Below, piece after piece: positions 44,237 to 53,731 of a DNA stretch of 64,000 bases (position 1 is its first letter; the number at the start of each line of letters is the position of its first letter). Position numbers and translations under genes: made by a program. Under the pieces are notes generated by a model. It ran no database searches, had not been told where the DNA came from, and saw only the letters and a list, made by a program, of their open reading frames with translations. This stretch comes from Aureimonas pseudogalii (GTDB taxonomy: Bacteria; Pseudomonadota; Alphaproteobacteria; Rhizobiales; Rhizobiaceae): positions 1 through 64,000 of the forward strand of contig NZ_JACIEK010000008.1 in assembly GCF_014196835.1 (NCBI RefSeq), written 5' to 3'.

Positions 44237-44887
44237 ATGGATTTCGCTGCCGCCCGCACCAAGATGGTCGACAACCAGATCCGCACGACCGACGTCACGT
44301 CGCACGAGATCCTGCGGGCCTTTCTCTCCGTGCCGCGCGAGCGCTTCGTTCCCGACCAGCGTCAGCCGCTGGCCTATATCGACGAAGACATTCCGCTTGG
44401 TGGCGGGCGCTACCTGATGGAGCCGTCGCCCTTCGCCAAGCTGCTGCAGCTGGCGCAGGTCGGCCCAGGCGACGTCATCCTCGACGTCGGCTGCGGCACG
44501 GGCTACTCGTCGGCCGTGCTGTCGCATCTCGGCGGCTCGGTGGTGGCCCTCGAAGAGAATGCCGATCTCGCGAATCGGGCTTCGGAAACGCTGGACGCGC
44601 TCGGCATCGTCAGCTGCGCCGTGGTGACCGGGCCGTTGGTCGGGGGCGTGCCGACCGAGGCGCCCTTCGACGTGATCGTCTTCCAGGGATCGGTCGGCGA
44701 AATCCCCGCGACCTTCTTCGACCAGTTGAAGGATCGCGGGCGTCTCGTGGTCGTCGAGGGCTACGGCCTGTCGGCGATGGCCAAGCTCTACACGAAGGAG
44801 GACGGCATCCTGTCCGACCGCTTCGGCTTCAATTGCAGCGTGAAGCCGCTCCCTGGTTTCGAGAGCAAGCAGTCCTTCGTGTTCTGA
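44237..44887 (+). CDS. pcm: Protein-L-isoaspartate O-methyltransferase
   Basis: 216 residues. Methylates isoaspartyl residues in damaged proteins using SAM. ERFVPDQRQPLAYIDEDIPL near residue 37 and the motif I DVGCGTGYSSAVLSHLGG near 85 are diagnostic. Its place ahead of the TolC porin and valS is common in Hyphomicrobiales. Confidence 0.93.
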   Translation: MDFAAARTKMVDNQIRTTDVTSHEILRAFLSVPRERFVPDQRQPLAYIDEDIPLGGGRYLMEPSPFAKLLQLAQVGPGDVILDVGCGTGYSSAVLSHLGGSVVALEENADLANRASETLDALGIVSCAVVTGPLVGGVPTEAPFDVIVFQGSVGEIPATFFDQLKDRGRLVVVEGYGLSAMAKLYTKEDGILSDRFGFNCSVKPLPGFESKQSFVF

Positions 44888-45120
44888 CATTCGATCTCGG
44901 GTCGCGGATGCGCGATTCGTTGATTATACGTACGGGAAGTGTTTTCCCGAGGCCACACTCGGCAGCAAAACCCGAGCCGTCGGGCCGACTCCTCTGGCGT
45001 CGGCGCAAGCTTCGGTTCACTTCCAAAGAGGGCAGTCGCCAAGGTTCGGGCGTGGCTTGTCCGTGTATAGCTTTTGATCCGGTGTTCTGCGGATCGACCG
45101 CCCGAATCTGGAGTGAGCCC

Positions 45121-46542
45121 TTGCGCAAGAATTCCTGGATCCTGGCATCGGTATCGGCCCTGCTCATGATTAGCGGCGCTGGAACCGCCGGTGCCGAAAG
45201 CCTGCGGGGTGCCCTTGCGAAATCCTACGCGAACAATCACCAGCTGAACGTCGCGCGTGCGCAGCTGCGCGCCACCGACGAGAACGTGCCGCAGGCGCGA
45301 GCCGGGCTGCGGCCGACCGTGACGGGCGTCTCGCAGGCGACGGCGACGCGCTCGCGCACCACCCTCGGCGACGACCTGCAGTCCTCGAGAAGCCGAACCG
45401 GCGTCATCACGGCCGGCATCCAGGTGAACCAGGTGTTGTTCGACGGGTTTCGGACGCCGAACAACGTCAACGCCGCGCAGGCGCAGGTCCGCGCCTCGCA
45501 GAAGAATCTCGAGAACACCGTTCAGAACACGCTTCTGAACACCGTTACCGTCTACATGAACGTGCGCCGCGACCGCGAGATCGCGGCCTTTCGCCGTCAG
45601 AACCTGAACTTTCTGAACGAGCAGGTTCGCGCCGCGCAGGCGCGGTTCGACGTGGGCGAGGGCACGCGCACCGACGTGGCGCAGGCGCAAGCCGAGCAGG
45701 CCCTGGCGACCGCGCTGCTCAACAGCGCTCTCGCGCAGGTCGCCAGCAGCGAATCGCAGTATCTCGACGTCATCGGCGATCCTCCGGGCCAGCTCGATGC
45801 CGGCACCCTGCCGCCGAAGGCCGCCGTTCCCGGCAGCGTCTCGCGGGCCATCGAGGTGTCGCAGAGCCAGCATCCCGCGATTCTCGCCACGCAATACGCC
45901 GTGGATGCCGCGGGCTTCCAGGTGAAGTCCGCCGAAGGCGCGCGCCTGCCGACCGTGTCGTTGAACGGACAGGTCGACAATCAGTATTCGCTGTCGGATC
46001 AGACGCCCAATGCGTCGAACCTGCCGGGCGTCGATGTTCTGACGCAGAATCAGGTGGCGGGCACCGTCACGGCGCAGTTGTCCGTTCCCATCTACCAGGG
46101 CGGCATCGTCGCCTCGCGCGTTCGCCAGGCCAAGGAAGTGTTGGGGCAGCGCCGGATCGAGGTTGATCTCACGCGCGACGAGGTGCGCTCGGCCGTCGCC
46201 ACCGCCTGGGCCCAGCGTCAGGCCGCCGATGCCAACGTCATCGGTTACCGCGCGCAGGTCGCCGCCGCCGAGCTGGCGTTGAACGGTGTCGTCGAGGAGC
46301 GCAACGTCGGCCAGCGCACGACGCTCGACGTCTTGAACGCCCAGTCCGACGTGATCACGGCGCAGATTCTCTTGGCCGGCGCCCAGCGGGACGCCGTCGT
46401 CGCGGCCTACACGCTGACCTCCGCGGTCGGTCAGCTGCAGCCGGAGCGTCTGGCGCTGGCGGTCGACAGCTACGAGCCCGACGAGCATTACCAGCAGGTG
46501 CAGGACAAGTGGTACGGGCTGCGCACCCCGGACGGTCGCTGA
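45121..46542 (+). CDS. tolC: TolC-family outer membrane efflux protein
   Basis: 473 residues from TTG 45121 with GGAG seven bases upstream; no in-frame ATG sits near the signal peptide. Signal peptide ILASVSALLMISGAGTAGAE. The mature part has two repeats of the OEP fold with long heptad-like helices (LNTVTVYMNVRRDREIAAFR; ARFDVGEGTRTDVAQAQAEQ) and Gly-rich turns such as VLFDGFRTP and PIYQGGIVASR. It forms the outer membrane channel of type I secretion or drug efflux pumps; no pump genes are adjacent. Confidence 0.92.
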   Translation: MRKNSWILASVSALLMISGAGTAGAESLRGALAKSYANNHQLNVARAQLRATDENVPQARAGLRPTVTGVSQATATRSRTTLGDDLQSSRSRTGVITAGIQVNQVLFDGFRTPNNVNAAQAQVRASQKNLENTVQNTLLNTVTVYMNVRRDREIAAFRRQNLNFLNEQVRAAQARFDVGEGTRTDVAQAQAEQALATALLNSALAQVASSESQYLDVIGDPPGQLDAGTLPPKAAVPGSVSRAIEVSQSQHPAILATQYAVDAAGFQVKSAEGARLPTVSLNGQVDNQYSLSDQTPNASNLPGVDVLTQNQVAGTVTAQLSVPIYQGGIVASRVRQAKEVLGQRRIEVDLTRDEVRSAVATAWAQRQAADANVIGYRAQVAAAELALNGVVEERNVGQRTTLDVLNAQSDVITAQILLAGAQRDAVVAAYTLTSAVGQLQPERLALAVDSYEPDEHYQQVQDKWYGLRTPDGR

Positions 46543-46564
46543 CGCCCGGCCTGGAGATGATCCG

Positions 46565-46579
46565 CTAACGATCCGTTAA
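46565..46579 (+). promoter_or_regulatory. Possible CtrA-type site upstream of the popZ-like gene
   Basis: CTAA, seven bases, TTAA differs by one base from the alphaproteobacterial CtrA consensus TTAA-N7-TTAA. It lies 120 bases ahead of the PopZ-like gene, a cell-pole protein whose homologues act in the cell cycle. A single near-match can occur by chance. Confidence 0.3.
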
Positions 46580-46699
46580 AAAACCTCTGAACAGCGGCGA
46601 TCTCGCGTCGGCAGGGATTCAACCTCATTCGAATTGAGTCTAGCATCCTCCCAATGATCGGCGGCGACGTGCCGCCGATCGAATCGGGTGCTGATCAAC

Positions 46700-47671
46700 A
46701 TGAGCAAGGCGAACGTCGCGCAGGAGCCGTCGATGGACGAGATCCTGGCATCGATCCGGCGAATCATCGAAACTGGCGAGGACCGAAACGGCGCGCCGAA
46801 TGCGGGCCTCGCGTCCGCCCGTCTGCAGCGAGCCCCCTACGCCTTCGGCATCGCTCCGGCCTCCCTGCAGTCCGATCTGCCGACCGCCCGCGCGCCGGCC
46901 GAGTTCCCGGCCGACGCCGAAGATGTCGCTCGTGTCGAAGGCGCGGCGCTTTCGTCGAGCGTCGCAGTGACGGCGCCGGGCGAGCGGTCCGAGGAGGATG
47001 ACGACCGGCTGACGGCGGCGCTGGAAACGGAACTCGCCGCCAGTTGGGGCTCGTTCGAGGTGGTGCCGCCGACGGTGGCTGCGCCGATGCGCGAACCCGC
47101 ACCTTCGTTCGTCGATGCGCCTGAACCGGTCTATGACGATGCGGCGGCGGCGGTCGAGGTTTCGGCGAATGCCGACTCGGCGGCACGCGACCAGTCGCGG
47201 GAGACGGCACCGGAATTTGCCGACACCCATGACGGTGACGGGAATGGCGACGTGACGCCGGAGGCCGGTTTCGCGTCGTTCGATGCGCCCGCGCACGAGA
47301 CCCCTATCTTGCAGGATCAGAGCGCCATGGGAACCGAATCCACCCTGTCCGACCGCGGCGTCTTCGAGCCCGCCAACACCGACGAGCGTGATCGCCGGGC
47401 CGCCGCTGGCCCCGAATCGACGTTCTATGCGCCGATCCACGATACGAGCGCATCGCCGCTCGCCTCCGACATGACGGGCAATCTCGTCGCCGCCTCGTTC
47501 GACGAACTGGCGCAGGCGATCCGCAACGGCGAGTTGAAGTCGCTGGAGTCCATGGCGCAGGAGATGCTTCGGCCCATGCTGCAGGAGTGGCTGGACGACA
47601 ACCTGCCGCGCATGGTCGAGCGTCTCGTGCGCGAGGAGATCGAGCGCATGGCGCGGGGTGGCCGTCGCTGA
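46700..47671 (+). CDS. popZ: PopZ-like polar organizing protein (DUF2497)
   Basis: 323 residues. The conserved N-terminal helix PSMDEILASIRRIIE (residues 10-24), a long acidic, Ala/Pro/Glu-rich low-complexity spacer, and the C-terminal helical region MLRPMLQEWLDDNLPRMVER followed by VREEIERMA are the three parts of PopZ/DUF2497 proteins. PopZ forms a polar matrix that anchors chromosome origins and polarity factors. A GTG at 46688 is an alternative start. The spacer is longer than in Caulobacter PopZ, as usual in Hyphomicrobiales. Confidence 0.85.
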   Translation: MSKANVAQEPSMDEILASIRRIIETGEDRNGAPNAGLASARLQRAPYAFGIAPASLQSDLPTARAPAEFPADAEDVARVEGAALSSSVAVTAPGERSEEDDDRLTAALETELAASWGSFEVVPPTVAAPMREPAPSFVDAPEPVYDDAAAAVEVSANADSAARDQSRETAPEFADTHDGDGNGDVTPEAGFASFDAPAHETPILQDQSAMGTESTLSDRGVFEPANTDERDRRAAAGPESTFYAPIHDTSASPLASDMTGNLVAASFDELAQAIRNGELKSLESMAQEMLRPMLQEWLDDNLPRMVERLVREEIERMARGGRR

Positions 47672-47699
47672 GCGAACCTCCTGGCGATCGGAAGGGACG

Positions 47700-47725
47700 A
47701 GGGGTGGCGCGAGCCGCCCCTTTTT
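47700..47725 (+). terminator. Rho-independent terminator after the popZ-like gene
   Basis: AGGGGTGGC, loop GCGA, GCCGCCCCT with one G-T pair in the stem, then TTTT. Lies 29 bases after the stop, upstream of valS. Confidence 0.8.
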
Positions 47726-47838
47726 CGTTCCGTCGCCGCGCCGGCACCGATCCGCCATCGGCCCCTGATCTCGTTGACACTTGCGAAATCTTCCCTGTAA
47801 CCGATGCGGCAACGTTTCGCTGACAGCTGGACCTCCCC

Positions 47839-50613
47839 ATGATCGAGAAGACCTACGACGCGGCGACGATCGAGCCTCGCATCGCCGACCGTTGGGAGGC
47901 CGCCGATGCCTTCGCCGCCGGCGCGGGCGCCAAGCCGGGCGCCGATCCCTTCTCGATCGTCATTCCGCCGCCGAACGTGACGGGGTCGCTCCATATCGGC
48001 CACGCCCTGAACAACACGCTGCAGGACGTTCTCGTGCGCGTTCACCGCATGCGCGGCGAGAACGTGCTCTGGCAGCCCGGCCTCGACCATGCGGGCATCG
48101 CCACGCAGATGGTGGTGGAACGCCAGCTTGCAGAGCGTCGCTTGCCGGGCCGGCGGGCAATGGGCCGTGACGCCTTCGTCGAGCGCGTCTGGGAGTGGAA
48201 GGAGGAGTCGGGCGGCGGCATCCTCAAGCAGCTGCGTCGTCTCGGCGCCTCCTGCGACTGGTCGCGCGAGCGCTTCACCATGGACGACGGCCTGTCGCGT
48301 GCCGTGCGTAAGGTCTTCGTGCAGCTCTATCGCGAGGGGTTGATCTACCGCGACAAGCGGCTGGTCAACTGGGATCCCAAGCTCCTGACCGCGATCTCCG
48401 ACCTCGAGGTCGAGCAGAAGGAGGTCGCGGGATCGCTCTGGCACTTCCGCTATCCCGTCGAGGGGCGCGACTACGACCCGGCCAATCCCGAGACCTTCAT
48501 CACGGTGGCGACGACGCGCCCCGAGACCGTGCTCGGCGACACCGGCGTCGCCGTCAATCCGTCGGACGAGCGCTACGCGGCGCTCGTCGGCAAGCGCGTC
48601 CGCCTGCCGCTGATCGGGCGCCTGATCCCGGTGGTCGCCGACGACTATGCCGATCCGGAATCGGGATCGGGCGCGGTGAAGATCACGCCGGCGCACGACT
48701 TCAACGACTTCGAGGTCGGCTCGCGGCACGACCTGCGCCGCATCAACGTGCTGGCGGTCGACGGCTCGATCGCGATCCGCGACAATGCCGACTTCCTCGA
48801 AGGCCTGTATCCGGCGGATGGCGAGCGGGCCGTGGCCATGTTCGAGGGGCTCGACCGCTTCGCCGCGCGGGCGATGCTCGTGGACTGGATGGACAGCGAA
48901 GGCTACCTCGCCAAGGTCGAGGAGCACACGCACATGGTGCCGCACGGCGACCGCGGCGGCGTGCCGATCGAGCCCTTCCTCACCGACCAGTGGTATGTCG
49001 ACGCCGCGACGCTGGCGCAGCCTGCCATCGCCAGCGTGCGCGAGGGCCGCACCAACTTCGTCCCGAAGAACTGGGAGAAGACCTATTTCGACTGGATGGA
49101 GAACATCCAGCCCTGGTGCATCTCGCGCCAGCTCTGGTGGGGCCACCAGATCCCCGCCTGGTACGGCCCGGACGGCACGATCTTCGTGGACGAGGACGAG
49201 GAGGTCGCCGCCGCCGCGGCCCTCGCGCACTACGTCACCAACGGCACGATCAGCGATGCCGAGGCCCGGCAGCTGGCGGACGATCCGGCGGCGCGCGACG
49301 GGTTCCTGACGCGCGACGAGGACGTTCTCGACACCTGGTTCTCGTCGGCGCTCTGGCCCTTCTCGACGCTCGGCTGGCCGGACAAGACGCCCGAGCTCGC
49401 GACCTACTATCCGACGAGCGCGCTCGTCACCGGTTTCGACATCATCTTCTTCTGGGTCGCCCGGATGATGATGATGGGGCTGCACTTCATGGAGACGGAG
49501 CCGTTCGAGACGGTCTACGTCCACGCCCTCGTTCGCGACAAGAACGGCGCCAAGATGTCGAAGTCGAAGGGCAACGTCATCGACCCGCTGGACCTCGTGG
49601 ACGAGTTCGGCGCGGATGCGCTGCGCTTCACGCTCGCCATCATGGCGGCGCAGGGGCGCGACGTGAAGCTCGATCCCCAGCGCATCGCTGGCTATCGCAA
49701 CTTCGGCACCAAGATCTGGAACGCCACGCGCTTTGCCGAGATGAACGGCGCGATCCATGGGCACGACGTCGATCCCGCGGCGCTGACGCTGCCACTCAAC
49801 CGCTGGGTGATGACCGAACTGTCGAAAGCCGTGGCCGACGTCGACGACGCGCTCAAAGCCTACCGCTTCAACGACGCGGCCGGCACGATCTATCGCTTTG
49901 CCTGGAACACGGTCTGCGACTGGTATCTCGAGCTCGCCAAGCCCGTGTTCCTCGGTGAGGACGAGGCCGCCAAGCACGAGACGCGGCGGGTCGCCGGCAC
50001 CGTGCTCGACCGTATCTACGCGCTGCTGCATCCGTTTATGCCGTTCCTGACCGAGGAGCTCTGGGCCGTGACGGCGGTCGATGCCGGGCGCGAGGGGCTG
50101 CTCTGTCACGCCGCCTGGCCTTTGATCGACTTCGCGGACGAGGAGGCCGCGGCGGATCTCAACTGGCTGGTGGCACTGGTGAGCGAGATCCGCTCGGTTC
50201 GCTCCGAGATGAACGTGTCGCCGGCAGCCGAAGCGGCCTTCGTGGCGGTGGACGCGGACGAGACGACCCGCGGGCGCCTGCAACGCCACGAGCCGGCGCT
50301 GCGCCGGCTGGCGCGGCTGTCCTCGATCGAGCTGTCGGCGACGGCGCCGCCGCAATCGGCGCAGTTCGTGGTGGGTGGAGGCAGCTACGCGCTACCGCTG
50401 GCGGGGATGATCGACGTGGCCGCCGAGCGGGCGCGGCTGCAGAAGGCCGAAGCGAAGGCGCAGGCCGAAGTCGGGCGTATCGACAAGAAGCTCTCCAACG
50501 AGAAGTTCGTGGCGAACGCACCGGACGACGTGGTGGATCAGGAGCGCGAGAAGCGCGCCGCCTATCTCGCCGAGGCCGAGAAGTTGCGGCAGGCCATCGC
50601 CATGCTGGCCTGA
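47839..50613 (+). CDS. valS: Valyl-tRNA synthetase
   Basis: 924 residues, full length. HIGH-type motif PPNVTGSLHIGHAL near residue 45 and KMSKSKGN near 572; the editing domain contains TTRPETVLGDTGVAV. The C-terminal coiled-coil arm is present (AAERARLQKAEAKAQAEVGR). Charges tRNA-Val. ATG 47839. Confidence 0.97.
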   Translation: MIEKTYDAATIEPRIADRWEAADAFAAGAGAKPGADPFSIVIPPPNVTGSLHIGHALNNTLQDVLVRVHRMRGENVLWQPGLDHAGIATQMVVERQLAERRLPGRRAMGRDAFVERVWEWKEESGGGILKQLRRLGASCDWSRERFTMDDGLSRAVRKVFVQLYREGLIYRDKRLVNWDPKLLTAISDLEVEQKEVAGSLWHFRYPVEGRDYDPANPETFITVATTRPETVLGDTGVAVNPSDERYAALVGKRVRLPLIGRLIPVVADDYADPESGSGAVKITPAHDFNDFEVGSRHDLRRINVLAVDGSIAIRDNADFLEGLYPADGERAVAMFEGLDRFAARAMLVDWMDSEGYLAKVEEHTHMVPHGDRGGVPIEPFLTDQWYVDAATLAQPAIASVREGRTNFVPKNWEKTYFDWMENIQPWCISRQLWWGHQIPAWYGPDGTIFVDEDEEVAAAAALAHYVTNGTISDAEARQLADDPAARDGFLTRDEDVLDTWFSSALWPFSTLGWPDKTPELATYYPTSALVTGFDIIFFWVARMMMMGLHFMETEPFETVYVHALVRDKNGAKMSKSKGNVIDPLDLVDEFGADALRFTLAIMAAQGRDVKLDPQRIAGYRNFGTKIWNATRFAEMNGAIHGHDVDPAALTLPLNRWVMTELSKAVADVDDALKAYRFNDAAGTIYRFAWNTVCDWYLELAKPVFLGEDEAAKHETRRVAGTVLDRIYALLHPFMPFLTEELWAVTAVDAGREGLLCHAAWPLIDFADEEAAADLNWLVALVSEIRSVRSEMNVSPAAEAAFVAVDADETTRGRLQRHEPALRRLARLSSIELSATAPPQSAQFVVGGGSYALPLAGMIDVAAERARLQKAEAKAQAEVGRIDKKLSNEKFVANAPDDVVDQEREKRAAYLAEAEKLRQAIAMLA

Positions 50614-50932
50614 TCGTCGGCGAGGTCACCGTCGCGCTGTCGCATTCGCGCAACGGTCGGCGAAACTCTTCCGTTTAGGGAAGAGTTTCGCCCTGTGGCC
50701 TTCGCTCTGCAATGCGTCTTCCTTTCCGCAGAGCAGAGTTTGAAAGTTGCTTCTTCGCAGAGTCTTGCGTGAAACTTCTGATCGCGGGCGTGATGCCCGA
50801 TGTGTCGTCTTCGAGCGCTTGTCGAAGAAGGACTCCGGCAAACTCCCACTCTTTCCAATTGTGACGACTTCGTGGGAAGCTTCGCGCATGATCGGGCGGC
50901 GACAGTCCGGCGCGACGCATCGGGGGAACGAC
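50614..50932. other. Gap between valS and the FadL-like gene
   Basis: About 320 bases with the large hairpin listed next and no gene support. Confidence 0.4.
50659..50692 (+). terminator. Large perfect hairpin after valS
   Basis: GGCGAAACTCTTCC and GGAAGAGTTTCGCC form a perfect 14-bp stem with a 6-base loop, 46 bases past the valS stop. No T-run follows, so it may be a transcript-stabilising or terminator-like element rather than a classical terminator. Confidence 0.5.
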
Positions 50933-52285
50933 ATGATCGATTGGCAGCGGCTGGCGGCGGGAACGGCATTGGCCATGCTCGCGGGATGGGCACCGGCGCA
51001 GGCCGGAGGCTTCCAGCGGGGAACGGCGGACACCGACGTGCTCTACGACAAGGGCACGATGACCACCCGGCTCGGCTTCACCTATGTCGATCCGCAGCGC
51101 GGCTTCGACTCGGTGAACGGCGTGCGCGGCGACTACGGCACCTATACCGGCACCTATCGCATCCCCAGCGCGGCCGTGAAGTTCGGCAACGACACCGGCG
51201 CCTGCGTCGGGAATTTCGTCGAGGCCTTCGCGGCCGAGGGCGACTATTCCAACCTGCCGGGTGGCGCCCAGCCGGCGCCCTTCCCGGGCGGATCGCGGGT
51301 GCGCGATCTCGAGTTCCAGTCGAACGAGGTCAGCGCCACCTGCCGCCTGAGCTATGCCCAGGACGGCATGCGCTTCAGCCTGCTCGGCGGCCTCTTCATG
51401 GAGGACTTCACGTTCGAAGGAACGAGCCTCGCCAATCGCAACCTCGGCACCTCGCTTCCCGCGTCGCTGCAGGCCGCGCTCGGGAGCCTCGGTGCGCAGC
51501 TTCTCGTGCCGGTCGCGCTCAACGCGCAGACCGAGGCCGACTACAAGACCGGCTACCGGGTCGGCGCCGCCTTCGAGATGCCCGAGATCGCCTTGCGGGC
51601 CCAGGTTCTCTACCGCTCTGAGGTCGAACACGACGACATCACCGGCACCGGCTCCCTGTCGGCGACGAGCGACGCCTTCGTGCGCCTCGCCAACGGCGCG
51701 CAGGTTTCCGTGCCCACCGCCGCGGCCTTGCTCTCGCGCTCCGGCATCACCGTGCCCACCGCTCTGATCAACGCCTTGCCGAAGGGTGGGAGCGTGCTCG
51801 CGGAAGGCCTGCCGGCCTTCCAGAACACCGCTACGAGCCCGCAGAGCCTCTACATCAACGCGCAGACCGGCATTGCCGAGGGCACGCTCCTTCTCGGCTC
51901 GTTCCGCTGGACCGATTGGAGCACCAACCGCGCCGTGATCACAACCGTCGCAGGCAACAGCAGCGTCAGCCCGTACTACTGGGACGACGGCTATTCAGCC
52001 TCGATCGGCCTCGGCAAGGCCTTCAACGAATATGTCTCGGGCTCGGTGTCGATCGGTTACGACAGCGGTGTCTCGACGGGCGCGGAAACCACCTACACCG
52101 ACCTCTACACGCTGTCCGGCGGCCTTTCGCTGAAGAACAACGACTGGGCGGAACTGCGCATCGGCGGACTGATCGGCTATTGGACGGACGGCGCGCAATC
52201 CGTCTCCAACGGCGCCATTTACAACGCAACGGTCGGCAACGACTTCGTCTACGCGGCTAACGCCTCGATCAAGCTCAACTTCTAA
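50933..52285 (+). CDS. FadL/OmpP1-type outer membrane transport protein
   Basis: 450 residues from ATG 50933 with GGGGGAA upstream. Signal peptide ALAMLAGWAPAQAGGF, mature region starts near residue 25. Alternating short beta strands, repeated NGAQVSVPTAAALL-like loops and a C-terminal Phe (SIKLNF) show an outer membrane barrel; the general plan matches the FadL family that imports hydrophobic compounds. Ligand unknown. Followed by a strong terminator. Confidence 0.82.
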   Translation: MIDWQRLAAGTALAMLAGWAPAQAGGFQRGTADTDVLYDKGTMTTRLGFTYVDPQRGFDSVNGVRGDYGTYTGTYRIPSAAVKFGNDTGACVGNFVEAFAAEGDYSNLPGGAQPAPFPGGSRVRDLEFQSNEVSATCRLSYAQDGMRFSLLGGLFMEDFTFEGTSLANRNLGTSLPASLQAALGSLGAQLLVPVALNAQTEADYKTGYRVGAAFEMPEIALRAQVLYRSEVEHDDITGTGSLSATSDAFVRLANGAQVSVPTAAALLSRSGITVPTALINALPKGGSVLAEGLPAFQNTATSPQSLYINAQTGIAEGTLLLGSFRWTDWSTNRAVITTVAGNSSVSPYYWDDGYSASIGLGKAFNEYVSGSVSIGYDSGVSTGAETTYTDLYTLSGGLSLKNNDWAELRIGGLIGYWTDGAQSVSNGAIYNATVGNDFVYAANASIKLNF

Positions 52286-52307
52286 ATTCGAATCTGTTGG
52301 ATCATCG

Positions 52308-52346
52308 AAGGCGGTCGTCCGATGGGGCGGCCGCCTTTCGCTTTTT
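52308..52346 (+). terminator. Rho-independent terminator of the FadL-like gene
   Basis: AAGGCGGTCG and CGGCCGCCTT pair with one G-T, with a 10-base loop, then TCGCTTTTT. Lies 22 bases after the stop. Confidence 0.85.
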
Positions 52347-52903
52347 AAAGTGTGTCGCAACGGCCTCGTTTTCTCGCCGAATGCGAGTGTGGATCGTCGG
52401 CAACACTATTGCCGTGCAGCATCATTTAAGAACGAAGCCAGCGGGTTGGTGCCGTGTTGCCGCCATAAAACACGGCCACCCAACGTCAAGGGGCGGGCAG
52501 CCAGTCGTGCGATCGAAACGACTCGCCGCTCCAGCAGCGACGGACGCAGGGCAGGAAATCGATGGGCGTCACAATCCGCGAAAGGCAGAAGCCGGCCAGT
52601 CCGTCCGCCGTATTCGGCGTACCGGCTCTTGCGCGGCGCGTGGGCCATCCGGATGGTGTGCAGGCGGCTTCGTCGGCGAGGCGCGATGCAACAATCTTCA
52701 GACATCGATCTTACGCTCGGGCTCGAAGCCGGGGCGCCGTGTCGCACCGGGTGCTGACGCCGCCGAAGGGACTCTGCGCGCGATGATGACGATCCGGCGG
52801 CATGGGACAGATCGCCTCGAAGGTTTCGCCAACGTCACGGGCCCCTGGGTTCCGGTGATTGGTGCGAACCTTTGCGTCGCGGCTGCCGAGAGCGGGGCGG
52901 TCC
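52347..52903. other. Long non-coding region upstream of exoR
   Basis: About 560 bases with only short, unsupported frames on both strands. A leader of this length before a regulator of exopolysaccharide and motility could carry control sites; none was recognised. Confidence 0.4.
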
Positions 52904-53713
52904 ATGCGGGTCTCTGACGCGCTGGTCTGGGCCTGCGCCGGCGGATGGCTGCTGATGGCGACGCCCGGCGCGCAGGCGCTCGACGCCGGCAGCGTCTCGA
53001 CGAAGGCGCCGAGCTCGCGCGATGCGTTTTCGCTGGGCTTTGCCGCCTACAAGCGCGGCGAGAAGGCCGAGGCCATCGAGGCGCTGCAGCAGGCGGCCGA
53101 TCTCGGCCATGCCGGCGCCCGCTGGAAGCTCGGGCAGATGTATGCCGATGGCGATGGCGTCGTGGAAAACGACTACGCGGCGTTCCGCATGTTCGAACAA
53201 ATCGTGCGCGATCAGGAGGACGATACGTCCTCCTCGCCGAACGCCGCCTATGTCGCCAGCGCCGTGGTGGCTCTGGCTGAATATACCCGCAACGGCATTC
53301 CGGGAACGCCGGTCAACGCCGATCCCTCGCAGGCACGGCAGCTCTATTCGCACGCCGCCTCCTATTTCGGCGATGCCCGTGCGCAGTTCGAGCTCGGCCG
53401 CATGTTGCTGGCGGGCGAGGGCGGCAAGGCCAACCCGAAGCAGGCCGCGCGTTGGCTGAAGCTCGCGGCCCGCAAGGGCTACGCCAAGGCCGAAGCGCTG
53501 CTCGGTTACCTTCTGTTCGACGGCGAGACGATCTCGCTGCGCGCCGAGCCGGTGCGCGGCCTGGCGATGCTCACAAGGGCGCTCAAGCTCGCGCCTGCCA
53601 AAGACAAGGACTGGATCCGTCCGCTGCAGGAGGAGGCGTTCTCGCTCTCCAACGAGGACGACCGTCGCACTGCGCTCGCCTATGCCGATCAGGTGGATGC
53701 CGGCGGCGACTGA
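52904..53713 (+). CDS. exoR: ExoR-like periplasmic Sel1-repeat regulator
   Basis: 269 residues from ATG 52904. Signal peptide MRVSDALVWACAGGWLLMAT to AQA, so exported to the periplasm. Sel1/TPR-like repeats follow: GARWKLGQMYADGDGVVEND, FEQIV, YVASAVVALAEYTRNGIPG, AQFELGRMLLAGEGG, RGLAMLTRALK. Spacing and motifs match rhizobial ExoR, which in Sinorhizobium binds the sensor kinase ExoS and holds down exopolysaccharide synthesis. Gene ends tail to tail with xthA. No exoS/chvI genes are within view. Confidence 0.85.
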   Translation: MRVSDALVWACAGGWLLMATPGAQALDAGSVSTKAPSSRDAFSLGFAAYKRGEKAEAIEALQQAADLGHAGARWKLGQMYADGDGVVENDYAAFRMFEQIVRDQEDDTSSSPNAAYVASAVVALAEYTRNGIPGTPVNADPSQARQLYSHAASYFGDARAQFELGRMLLAGEGGKANPKQAARWLKLAARKGYAKAEALLGYLLFDGETISLRAEPVRGLAMLTRALKLAPAKDKDWIRPLQEEAFSLSNEDDRRTALAYADQVDAGGD

Positions 53714-53731
53714 CGGCGATCCGAATCGAGG

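Noticed and set aside
47425-50355. A 976-codon open frame opposite valS, and a 945-codon frame opposite dgt-argS (54950-57787)
   Set aside because: Antisense shadows of housekeeping genes with clear motifs on the other strand; no domain or ribosome binding site.
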